This document shows, piece after piece, positions 1 to 7,884 of a stretch of 64,000 bases of DNA (the first letter of the stretch is position 1; every line of letters starts with the position of its first letter). The stretch covers positions 62,001 through 126,000 of the forward strand of contig NZ_MVOL01000016.1 in NCBI RefSeq assembly GCF_002018875.1, written 5' to 3'. The notes under the pieces were generated by a model, which worked only from the letters and a program-made list of their open reading frames with translations, was not told the DNA's origin and did no database searches. A program made the translations under genes and the position numbers. Source of the stretch: Pseudomonas sp. MF4836. Lineage in GTDB: Bacteria; Pseudomonadota; Gammaproteobacteria; Pseudomonadales; Pseudomonadaceae.

Positions 1-1
1 G

Positions 2-1072
2 GCCCAGACCGCGTCCTGGGTCTGGTCGGTGAGCATCGGCGTCGGCCTTACCGGCGCCTGGCTGAGCTACCGCTACCGCGAGCCGATCATCACCGCCTGG
101 TCGACCCCGGGGGTGGCCTTCCTGGCGACGATCATGCCCTTTACCCCCTACGGCGAAGTCATCGGCGCCTACGTGATCAGCGCCATCGGCTTTATTCTGC
201 TGGGCCTGTCGGGGGCCTTCGAGCGCCTGGTACGGCTGATCCCCGGGGGCATCGCCGCCGGGCTGCTGGCGGGGATTCTGCTGCAATTCGGGATCAATGC
301 CTTTGGCGGCGCGAGCGCCGACCCGTTGCTGGTGATTGTGCTGGTCGTGGCCTACGCGCTGTTGCGGCGCTTCACCTCACGTTTTGCGGTGGTCGGGATC
401 CTGGCGATCGGCATGGCCCTGTTGCTGCTTCAGGAGCGCGTCGACCTGCACAGCGTCCACCTGAGCCTGGCAGCGCCGGTGTTTGAACGGCCGCAGTTCT
501 CCATGGGCGCATTCCTCGGGGTGGCCCTGCCGCTGTTCGTCATCACCCTGACCGGCCAGTACATGCCCGGCATGCTGGTGCTGCGCAACGATGGCTTCAA
601 GACCAGCGCCAACCCGATCCTCGGCATCACCGGCCTGGGGTCGCTGCTGATGGCGCCTTTCGGGGCCCATGCCTTCAACGTCGCCGCCATCACCGCTGCC
701 ATCTGCACCGGCCCGGACGCCCACCCGCAACCCGCCAAGCGTTACATCGCCGGCCTGGCCTGCGGCCTGCTCTATGTGCTGGTGGGGGTGTTCGGAGTGA
801 CCCTGGCGAGCCTGTTCATGATCCTGCCACGCACTTTTGTCACGACCCTGGCCGGCCTGGCATTGCTCGGCGCCATCGGTGGCAGCCTGGCCAACGCCAT
901 GGCCGAGGTGCGGACCCGGGAAACCGCGCTGATCACTTTCCTGGCCACCGCGGCCAATGTGACCTTGCTCGGTGTCGGCGGCGCCTTCTGGGGGTTGGTG
1001 GCCGGCCTGGTGGCGCACCTGCTGATGCACGGTGGGCGCCAGGCAGCGACGCCCGGCACTGCCACCCGCTGA
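2..1072 (+). CDS. benE: Benzoate/H+ symporter BenE, 5' end outside window
   Basis: Inner-membrane carrier of the BenE family, which imports benzoate with protons. The reading frame is already open at base 2, so the N-terminus lies upstream of the window; about 356 residues are visible. The protein is almost entirely hydrophobic helices. Family-typical stretches include the segment around TPYGEVIGAYVISA, the PGGIAAGLLAGILLQFG helix and GAFWGLVAGLVAHLL near the C-terminus. It ends 40 bp before the convergent fecA gene with a hairpin between them. Family assignment is from recognised sequence; the substrate is inferred from the family. Confidence 0.85.
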   Translation, partial: AQTASWVWSVSIGVGLTGAWLSYRYREPIITAWSTPGVAFLATIMPFTPYGEVIGAYVISAIGFILLGLSGAFERLVRLIPGGIAAGLLAGILLQFGINAFGGASADPLLVIVLVVAYALLRRFTSRFAVVGILAIGMALLLLQERVDLHSVHLSLAAPVFERPQFSMGAFLGVALPLFVITLTGQYMPGMLVLRNDGFKTSANPILGITGLGSLLMAPFGAHAFNVAAITAAICTGPDAHPQPAKRYIAGLACGLLYVLVGVFGVTLASLFMILPRTFVTTLAGLALLGAIGGSLANAMAEVRTRETALITFLATAANVTLLGVGGAFWGLVAGLVAHLLMHGGRQAATPGTATR

Positions 1073-1075
1073 CAG

Positions 1076-1106
1076 AAAAGCCCGGCACCCACCCGGGTAC
1101 CGGGCA
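1076..1106. terminator. Terminator between benE and fecA
   Basis: A GC-rich hairpin (GCCCGG paired with CCGGGC around an ACCC-rich loop) lies between the convergent stops of benE and fecA. On the minus strand the stem is followed by CTTTTCT, so it would best serve fecA; on the plus strand the T run is absent. Confidence 0.5.
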
Positions 1107-1112
1107 CGAGCA

Positions 1113-2876
1113 TCAGAAGCCGACGCTGGCCTGGACGAAGAAGGTCCGTGGGGCGCCGACATAGAGCCCGGAGTTGTTGTCGCTGGAGCGGGTGTAGTAC
1201 TGGCGGTCGAAGATGTTTTTCACCCCGGCGCCAAGCTTGAGGTTCGACAGCTGCGAACCGAAGTCATAGCCGCCCCGCAGGTTCCAGGTCACGTAGCCGG
1301 GGATATCACCGTACCGCCCGTCCGCCGTGCCTTCGGTGATGTAGTTGCTGTTGAAGCTGCCATTGGTGTTGACCATGCTCCCCGGCGAACGCTGCCTGGA
1401 CTGGGCGAACGCATCGACGTTATAGGTCCAGCGGTTGATGTCGTAGCGCAGGCCCAGGGTCGCCACCTGGCGCGAATAGAACGGCAGGTCGCGGTCCTTG
1501 AAGGCGTCGCTGCCGCCCTGGTACGTGGCCCGGGTGTAGGTGAAGCCGGCATTCGCGGTCAGGCCGTCCAGCCGTGGGTCGAGCGTCCCCAGCTCGTAAT
1601 GCACCGAGGCTTCGAGGCCTTGGTGCTTGGTGGCCCCGAGGTTGGTCCAGCCCACGTCGTTGCTGATGTATTGCAGCTCGTCGGAGAAGTCGATGTAGAA
1701 CGCCGTCAGCTCCCCGCCCCACACGTCATCGTTGTAGCGCGTACCGATTTCGTAGGTCTTGGCCTTCTCCGGGTTCAGGCCGTTGGCGGTCTGGTCGCCG
1801 ACGCCGCCCTGGCCCAGCTGGAAATACTGCAGGCTGCCGAACGAGGTCTCGTAGTTGGCGAACAGCTTCCAGGCATCGGACAGGTGATACATCACGCTCA
1901 GGGCCGGCAGCGGCTCGTTGCTGTTGATCTCGCGGCGCTTCTCCGGCACTCGCGTGCCCGTGGTGCCCTGGTCGCCCAGGACCGGGCGGTCGTGCCATTC
2001 GGTACGGATGCTCTCGAAGCGAATGCCCGGGGTGACGGTCCAGTTGCCGACATCGATCTTGTCGTCGAGGTAGAACGCATTGGCCTCGGTGCCGCCGGTG
2101 CGGTCCTGGTACACATGGCCGTCAGCCTTGGCGGTGGCCACCGGCTGGTTGTTGATCAGCTCCAGGGCACTGGCCTGCTCATGCATGCCTTCCTTGAGGT
2201 AGCGATAACCGACGCTGGCTTCCTGGGTGGTCGGCCCCAGGTCGAACACATGGGACAGCCGTGGCTCGACGCCGAAGGTGTAGTAGGTGCGCGGGTAGGA
2301 CACCAGGGTCTTCTGGTCGCGCGCGGCGATGTTGCTGCCACGGAAACTGTCGGAGTAGTAGGTCAGCACTTCGAACTGGGTGCGGTCGTCGATCTGGCGC
2401 AGGTACTTGAACGACACATCCTTGCGCCGGCCGCTGAAGGTGTCCCAGTCGCGGTCGGACTGGTAGGGATCGGCGTCGTACTGCTTCTGGGTCAGGCCCC
2501 CGGGCATGTCGGCGGTGGCGTCGTAGTAGTGGAAATTCAGCGAGAAATCGTCCTGATCGGTCGGCGCCCAGTGGGTCTTGAGGATCACATCGTCGATGTC
2601 GTTATCGTTATTGCTGCGCCGGTAGCCATTGCCGTTGACCCCGGAATACAGCAGCGCCACCCCCATGCCGTTGTCGGCGGTGCCGCCCAGGAAGGCGCTG
2701 TCGATGTGCTTCCAGCCACCACTGCGAGAGGTTTCCAGGGTGGTGCCGATTTCTCCGGTGGCGTGCTCGGGAATGGCGCGGGTCACGAAGTTGATCACCC
2801 CGCCGACGTTCTGCGGCCCATAGCGCACGGAACCGGCGCCCCGCACCACGTCGATGCTGTCGAGGTTGCCGGTCGA
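1113..2876 (-). pseudogene. fecA: fecA-type TonB-dependent receptor, C-terminal part (split by element)
   Basis: This part encodes the second half of the plug and the whole beta-barrel of a FecA-like ferric-citrate-type receptor. It starts at STGNLDSIDVVRGAGSVRYG and continues with NVGGVINFV, as in the plug of FecA proteins. It ends in the usual aromatic C-terminus (FFVQASVGF), about 587 residues. The frame is intact. The missing first 230 residues are found at 13543-14259 on the same strand, about 10.7 kb away. Residues upstream of STGN in this frame come from the inserted element. There is no start or signal peptide, so this half cannot make a receptor while the element is present. FecA as the exact substrate type is inferred from fecI/fecR linkage and similarity. 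Confidence 0.85.
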
Positions 2877-2900
2877 CCACGGTAAGCTATTTTCTAATAA
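2861..2900 (+). other. attL junction of the element
   Basis: Left junction between fecA and the element. Chromosomal sequence ends ...GCCGGTCGA and element sequence follows as CCACGGTAAGC, with TTTCTAATAA at 2891-2900. The shared tetramer TCGA is 2873-2876. Joined with the right junction this rebuilds attB with the dyad GCCGgtcgaaatCGGC, whose centre is the G|A step at 2875/2876. This is a prediction from dyad symmetry; no crossover has been mapped. Confidence 0.7.
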
Positions 2901-2931
2901 AATGAACCAGAACTTACTCGGAGCCGATTCA

Positions 2932-4605
2932 ATGCCCAAGGCATACGCATACGTCAGATGGTCAACCGCCTCGCAGGGCGAGGAAGGCCGAGACAGCCAC
3001 GACCGTCAGACCACCCCACTCCAAGCATTTACAGAAGCCACAGGCGTGCCCGTGGTCGAAACCGTCATCGACAAGGGGATCAGTGCATTCCGTGGTGCAA
3101 ACGCCCGGATCGGCCAGTTAAAAGGGTTATTGGACAGGATAGAGAGTGGAGAAATTGAGCATGGCGACTACATCATTGTCGAATCAATCGACCGACTAAC
3201 CCGACAGAAGCTCACCGATTCCGTTGACCTTATCCAGTCAATTCTCAAAAAAGGCGTGCGACTACACACCGTTTTCGACAACAAGACATATTCCTACGAC
3301 GATCCAAGCCGAGACCTCGAAACCTTGATCCTTGTAGGTGTAATCGCCAAGCGGGCACACGAAGAAAGCGAGACCAAGAGCAAACGCCTGAAATCCGTGT
3401 GGGTAAAGAAGCGAGATACAGCCGAAACCAGCGTTATAGGTAAACGATGCCCCTACGGTTTTCGCTTTGATGAGCAAAGCCAATCTTTTGTCATTGTTGA
3501 AGATGAAGCCCAAGAAATTCGGCATCTTTTCGACCTGCTTAAACACGTTGGAGCTTTGGAAAGCATTAAACGAGTAAATAAATACTCGAAACGTCGTTGG
3601 ACCAGAACTTCAGTACGGGAACTTATTAACAGCAGAAGCCCCATTGGCGTCCTACGCTTGCAACGTCGCAACGAGAACGGCACCAAAGCCTTTGATCGTT
3701 ATATCCCCGACTATTTTCCGAAAATCATTGACGAAATCGAGTTTGACACCGCCGTATCCGCGATGAAAAACCGATTAAACGGGCGAAAATTCGGACGCAG
3801 AACACCCCACCATTACAATATTTTCCGGCATTGCATTCAATGCGAAGAGCATAAATGCGGCATGATTTTCAATCTCCAAATATTAGGAACAGAGAAAAAA
3901 CGTTATGCCTATCTTGTTTGTTCCAACAGAGCCGAGCGAGTATGCGAATGTAACAATCGAATTAGATTTGAGCTTGTTTTCGGCACATTCCTCGCTTTCG
4001 TGAAACAGTTGTCGGAAAATCGCTACATAGACGAAAGGACAGACAAGAAGCGAAAAGACTTCACTTGGTTCAGCCAAGACCAATACAAGCAAATGGACAC
4101 CGTAAACGACGCATTCAGCCGTTTCTTTTCCGTTCGTGATACTTCGGCACCAAAAGAAGAAATACGAGCCAAGAAAGCCAAGCTAACAACCGAAAAAACC
4201 ACATTGGATATGTTAGAGGCTTCGCTAGCTCAGTTTGACGGAATAATTCCAAATACATTTATCAGGCGTGTGGCCGATAGCGAAGCACGGATCACAGCGT
4301 TAGAAAGCGAGATCCAAAAACTTGAAGGCACATTAGCAATCGAAGCGGAAACGCTCGAAATCACTACCTACGAAGACATAATAGCCCTTTACGAAACAGA
4401 AGAAGGCCGATTGAAGCTCAATACATTTTTCATCACACGAGGGATCACCTTCGACATTAAAATTGACAAAGAAACAAATCTCGTCGGCATGGACATTCGT
4501 ATAAAAGGTGAAAAAGACTTCAACCTTTATACCCATCAATTCTTCAAACAAAAAGCTCCACTAACACCATTTGGAATACCAGACCTTTCCCACATCATAA
4601 AATAA
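2932..4605 (+). CDS. Large serine recombinase (integrase of the element)
   Basis: Site-specific recombinase expected to integrate and excise the element by 2-bp staggered cleavage. Residues 1-150 form the resolvase catalytic domain: YVRWSTASQ holds the nucleophile Ser11 and Arg9, and ESIDRLTRQ holds further conserved arginines. A recombinase domain follows (about 165-280, beginning IGKRCPYGF). Then comes a zinc-ribbon-like cysteine cluster (about 310-360, CIQCEEHKC and CSNRAERVCEC) and a charged coiled coil (about 400-480). At 557 residues it is of usual large-serine-integrase length. The ATG at 2932 was chosen because GGAG lies 8 bases upstream; an in-frame ATG at 2902 is possible. It starts about 55 bp from the left end, as integrases usually sit beside their att site. 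No separate directionality factor was recognised. Confidence 0.9.
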   Translation: MPKAYAYVRWSTASQGEEGRDSHDRQTTPLQAFTEATGVPVVETVIDKGISAFRGANARIGQLKGLLDRIESGEIEHGDYIIVESIDRLTRQKLTDSVDLIQSILKKGVRLHTVFDNKTYSYDDPSRDLETLILVGVIAKRAHEESETKSKRLKSVWVKKRDTAETSVIGKRCPYGFRFDEQSQSFVIVEDEAQEIRHLFDLLKHVGALESIKRVNKYSKRRWTRTSVRELINSRSPIGVLRLQRRNENGTKAFDRYIPDYFPKIIDEIEFDTAVSAMKNRLNGRKFGRRTPHHYNIFRHCIQCEEHKCGMIFNLQILGTEKKRYAYLVCSNRAERVCECNNRIRFELVFGTFLAFVKQLSENRYIDERTDKKRKDFTWFSQDQYKQMDTVNDAFSRFFSVRDTSAPKEEIRAKKAKLTTEKTTLDMLEASLAQFDGIIPNTFIRRVADSEARITALESEIQKLEGTLAIEAETLEITTYEDIIALYETEEGRLKLNTFFITRGITFDIKIDKETNLVGMDIRIKGEKDFNLYTHQFFKQKAPLTPFGIPDLSHIIK

Positions 4606-5127
4606 ACGCAAGCCCCTCTAATAAACCGAAAATTGGAGGGGTTACACATTAAAAAACCAAGGCGTTACACGTTAAAAACCCGAACAAAAACAAAAGGCAC
4701 TATGCTCTTAACCACCAGAATAGCTTTTGACCTTTTCTAAACCACCATATTTTTACAAATCGTCTCGCGTAATGCACGCCCCTGCACACGCCTCATGTGT
4801 ACGCACGCACCCGCACACCTCTTCAGTTATCAATATACAGAAACCATATAGATTAGATAACTATAATAAAGATTACTATACCGCACGCACGTACCCAACC
4901 AACACCACCATACAAAACCACCTACATCATCATGCTTGATATAAATTCTTTATGTGGTTAAATATATGTATATAGTGCAATTTTTAAAAGAAGCCCTTTA
5001 AAGCATACCTGCTATGTTAACCATCCCACTTTTGCTACGCAAAAGATGTGACGGTTAACGCAGGTGCCTTGTCGGCAGGACAGAAGCAAAAGCCAAGAGC
5101 AAAAACCAACCCACCACTGAGGATAAA
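4606..5127. other. Gene-less stretch between recombinase and relaxase
   Basis: No convincing gene. After the recombinase stop there is a hairpin (CCCCTC at about 4613 paired with GAGGGG at about 4636) without a strong T run. Two direct copies of GTTACAC(A/G)TTAAAAA follow (4641-4655 and 4664-4678). A CACGCAC-rich tract and AT-rich sequence follow, then the oriT-like hairpin at 5029-5045. A 70-codon open frame at 4727 has no ribosome site and biased composition, so it was not called. Confidence 0.5.
5029..5045 (+). other. Candidate oriT hairpin upstream of the relaxase
   Basis: A perfect inverted repeat, CTTTTGC-tac-GCAAAAG, is followed by ATGTGACGGTTAACGC and lies 83 bp upstream of the MOBV relaxase gene. 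MOBV relaxases usually nick beside a short inverted repeat just upstream of their own gene. Position and structure fit; the nick site is not identified. Confidence 0.45.
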
Positions 5128-6966
5128 ATGAATGATACCAATTTGCAGATAATTACGCTGACTAAAAGAGACAGAAACTATTCCAACCTGAAGGGGCTGG
5201 ATAGCTCGTTGAAACACTCGCTTAGGCTGGACCAAAACGAGTATGACGACTTTGAATTCAACCCCAATCCAGACCACCCAAATATCGCCATTGTAGGTGG
5301 CGTTGAACAAGTATTAACTAGGGAATTAGCAGAGCAATTGCTGGCCGACTTCAACGACCAACTACAAACCAAACTCAAAGCAACAGAAGCGACTGACGAG
5401 ATAGCAGCAGAAAAAGAAAAGCTCCGAAAACTAAAATCGAAGCTGGTCAAATTCATCAACGCAACCGAACCCACCCAAATAAAAGAATACGTCACATCGG
5501 TAATGGAGGGAGAAAGGCCGTTGGTAGTCGGAGACTACGCCGCCCTACTCAATCAACACAAAATCAGCCGTGTAGCTCAGCGTATCGACCTTCTAGAGAA
5601 CTACACCACCAAGAAGCGAGAGATCGAGCAAAACGCACCAAATCGAGCCGTATCAAGGACGGTCAACAGGGTTAAAGAAATCATCCTTGTTATTCCCGAA
5701 CCCAACAAGTTAGCGATAACCAAGGCTTACACCGACCTGCTGCAGAAAGCCTTGCACCAGTTTTATCAAAAAAACTTCCCAAGCAACAAGATGCTTTTCT
5801 CATTCAGTCATCTGGACGAAACGACAAACCACGTTCATGCCTTCCTTGACCTTCAAAATGAGAAGACTGGGAAGTATGATTTTTCAGCCCAAGAATTTGA
5901 GTTTGCATCACAATATTATGCGAGGAACAAAGCTCGTCTGGATAAGATATCCGAACCACCGAAATTAGAAGATTTCAAACTCCCCAACCGTAGCGAAGAA
6001 AAGCAAAACCATAGGTTCATTAGAGAACGCGAATCATGGAAGTCAAAAGTCATGCAAGCGGCCTTCTATGAGCACTTTAACAGCTTAGCCGCTGCATATG
6101 GCTTGCAAGCTAAATTCCTACCTAAAACAAAAGAGCACCAAGAGTTTTTGAGCAAAGTTGAGCAGGAAGCCAAAAAACCGAAAAGTGAGCGAAGCCATAA
6201 CTATTATACTAGACATATAGAAAAGCTGCAGAAAGAGCTAACTACAAGCGAGGTCGAACTTATCGAGCAAAGAGCTAATATCGTCACCCTTAACACCACG
6301 ATAAAAGATCTACAAGGAACGGCTAACACCTACAAAACAACCATACAGAATTTAGAAATACAGGCCAGCGAGCTGAGAAAAGAAAATGCCGAGCTAGATA
6401 GTCAAAAGCAGAAATTAGACGACGAAATAACGGAAAAAACCACAAAGACTGCAGAGCTGTCATCTACTTTCAAAACCATGAAATCTAGAATGACAAAAGA
6501 ACTGAATGAACTACGCAAGAAAATTAAAGAGGACACCAACAGAAAAACCGTCTTGGAAAAAGCAATCAAGGCATACGAGGAAGAGCTAGAGCCTTTGATT
6601 AAACGCTTTGATATTCTGGTGGATCGCATACTTGAAGCCAAAAGGCTCGACGAGAATCCAGAGCAATACTATAAGAGATTACGAGAAAACACCTATGAAA
6701 TGGCTAGCCGTTTGGGTAAAGAGAAACGAAAGGACTATCTATTTAACGTTACGGAACAACTCAAAGAGCAAGGTTTAGACCACACCCAAGCAACATTAGG
6801 ATTTACTGACAAAGTAAAGCTTTGGGCATCTGATACGTTCACCAGTAAGCAAGTGGTTGAATTTGACAAAGACGAAGCCGAGCAGGCAAAAGCGGCCAGA
6901 AAGAGAAGACTACTAAAACCCAAACCGCCAAGCCCATTTCAAGACCCTTACGACCCATATCAATAA
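5128..6966 (+). CDS. MOBV-family (Pre/Mob) relaxase
   Basis: Relaxase that would nick oriT and pilot the strand when a helper conjugation system is present. The N-terminal part has the family's first motif region (RNYSNLKGLDSSLKHSLRLD) and, near residues 227-240, the metal-binding motif HLDETTNHVHAF. This matches the H-x-D-E-x-x-x-H-x-H signature of MOBV enzymes. From about residue 355 the protein is a long charged coiled coil. Length is 612 residues, long for the family because of that tail. GAGGA lies 6 bp before the ATG. A hairpin terminator follows the stop. Base composition is AT-rich like the rest of the element. No accessory mob gene was seen. Confidence 0.85.
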   Translation: MNDTNLQIITLTKRDRNYSNLKGLDSSLKHSLRLDQNEYDDFEFNPNPDHPNIAIVGGVEQVLTRELAEQLLADFNDQLQTKLKATEATDEIAAEKEKLRKLKSKLVKFINATEPTQIKEYVTSVMEGERPLVVGDYAALLNQHKISRVAQRIDLLENYTTKKREIEQNAPNRAVSRTVNRVKEIILVIPEPNKLAITKAYTDLLQKALHQFYQKNFPSNKMLFSFSHLDETTNHVHAFLDLQNEKTGKYDFSAQEFEFASQYYARNKARLDKISEPPKLEDFKLPNRSEEKQNHRFIRERESWKSKVMQAAFYEHFNSLAAAYGLQAKFLPKTKEHQEFLSKVEQEAKKPKSERSHNYYTRHIEKLQKELTTSEVELIEQRANIVTLNTTIKDLQGTANTYKTTIQNLEIQASELRKENAELDSQKQKLDDEITEKTTKTAELSSTFKTMKSRMTKELNELRKKIKEDTNRKTVLEKAIKAYEEELEPLIKRFDILVDRILEAKRLDENPEQYYKRLRENTYEMASRLGKEKRKDYLFNVTEQLKEQGLDHTQATLGFTDKVKLWASDTFTSKQVVEFDKDEAEQAKAARKRRLLKPKPPSPFQDPYDPYQ

Positions 6967-6984
6967 CCGCATAGTGCGGTTTTC
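6966..6984 (+). terminator. Terminator after the relaxase gene
   Basis: ACCGC-atagt-GCGGT followed by TTTC directly after the relaxase stop codon, typical of a short intrinsic terminator. Confidence 0.6.
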
Positions 6985-7019
6985 TGCTCTTGGAGGATAC
7001 GATACATCATATAGCACAA

Positions 7020-7316
7020 TAGTATTTTTAGCCTCACCCCTTGAAACTCTATTTTTATATGATTTAATAATAGCAATAATAAGTCACTATTATCATTATT
7101 ATTGCAATAACAATAATAGCAGCTTAATTATTCTTATTATCACAAGGAAGATAATAAGATATTATTCTCGCTATCCCTCTGAGTTTTCCTTGATTCTGCT
7201 GGGTTTCCACCCTTTGGTGCAAACCACAAAACTCATTGATAACGAAAATAATAACGATATTATTCTTATTATTATTGCAGTAGCAATAATAATTCAGTAC
7301 TTATTATTCTTATTAT
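7020..7316. repeat. AT-rich repeat array upstream of kfrA-like gene
   Basis: A low-complexity tract made largely of ATTATT/AATAAT motifs. TTATTCTTATTAT occurs exactly three times (7128-7140, 7260-7272, 7304-7316). A 23-bp near-palindrome built as ATTATTATTGCA...CAATAAT occurs twice (7095-7117 and 7268-7290) with 21 of 23 positions identical. It sits immediately before a KfrA-like DNA-binding gene, so it may be its operator or a centromere-like site. The 119-codon open frame across it is composition-driven. Confidence 0.6.
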
Positions 7317-7329
7317 TAGGAGGAAATAA

Positions 7330-7836
7330 ATGAACAACACAGTATTAGAAAGAATTTTCAACGTAGCTACAGAGTTGTATATGACAAATGGTAAAAAATC
7401 ATATCCAACAGTTCACCAAGTCCGAGCCATAGCTAAGACAGATATGAATACGACCAGTGAAGCAATGAGGCAATGGCGTAAAGAAATGGACGCGGAGAAA
7501 TCCGACCAGTCAAACGGCTCTGAAACCTTTCAGAAAGCCATCAGTGAAGCGACGGCAACGCTTTGGAGCATTGCAGAACACGCTGCAGGTGAAAACCTCA
7601 GAAAAGCTCAAAAGGCTTGGAATACAGAGAAGTCAGAGCTTGGAGAAAAAACTCAAACCCTTATCAATGAAAATGAACAACTACGATATGACCTTGACCT
7701 TGCGAAGAAAATCAATCTTGATCAAGCAGGTGAACTACTTGATGAAATGACCTATCGGAAAATTGCAGAAACCGCGTTAGAGGAAGAGAAGCAAAAAAAC
7801 CAGAAACTGACAGAGCTTTTAAACCTCCAGAAATAA
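7330..7836 (+). CDS. KfrA-like plasmid DNA-binding protein
   Basis: Protein of 168 residues with a compact N-terminal domain like the KfrA N-terminal DNA-binding domain: VLERIFNVATELYMTNGKK, then PTVHQVRAIAKTDMNTTSEAMRQW. From residue 90 on it is an alpha-helical coiled coil rich in E, K and L. KfrA proteins of IncP and IncU plasmids repress their own promoter and support partition. The strong ribosome site AGGAGG (7318-7323) lies 6 bp before the ATG and partly overlaps the repeat array. The array is a natural candidate for its binding sites. A terminator follows. Family assignment is from domain pattern; a role in stability is inferred. Confidence 0.7.
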   Translation: MNNTVLERIFNVATELYMTNGKKSYPTVHQVRAIAKTDMNTTSEAMRQWRKEMDAEKSDQSNGSETFQKAISEATATLWSIAEHAAGENLRKAQKAWNTEKSELGEKTQTLINENEQLRYDLDLAKKINLDQAGELLDEMTYRKIAETALEEEKQKNQKLTELLNLQK

Positions 7837-7837
7837 A

Positions 7838-7860
7838 AAAGCCCCGAGATGGGGCTTTAA
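7838..7860 (+). terminator. Intrinsic terminator after kfrA-like gene
   Basis: AAAGCCCC-gagat-GGGGCTTT right after the stop. It lies between the convergent kfrA-like and chemoreceptor genes and can work in both directions. Confidence 0.7.
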
Positions 7861-7884
7861 CGCTTTTACGCTCTATTGCCGCAT

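Noticed and set aside
377..1162. Long minus-strand frames opposite benE
   Set aside because: Composition is that of the antisense of a GC-rich gene (H, Q, G, R rich), with no ribosome site; benE on the plus strand is clearly real.
1032..2885. 617-codon plus-strand frame opposite fecA
   Set aside because: Shadow of the GC-rich fecA frame. It has no family features, while the minus-strand product is a clear receptor barrel.
6974..7333. 119-codon frame across the AT-rich repeats
   Set aside because: Product is low-complexity I/N/Y sequence dictated by the repeats and it overlaps the kfrA-like start.
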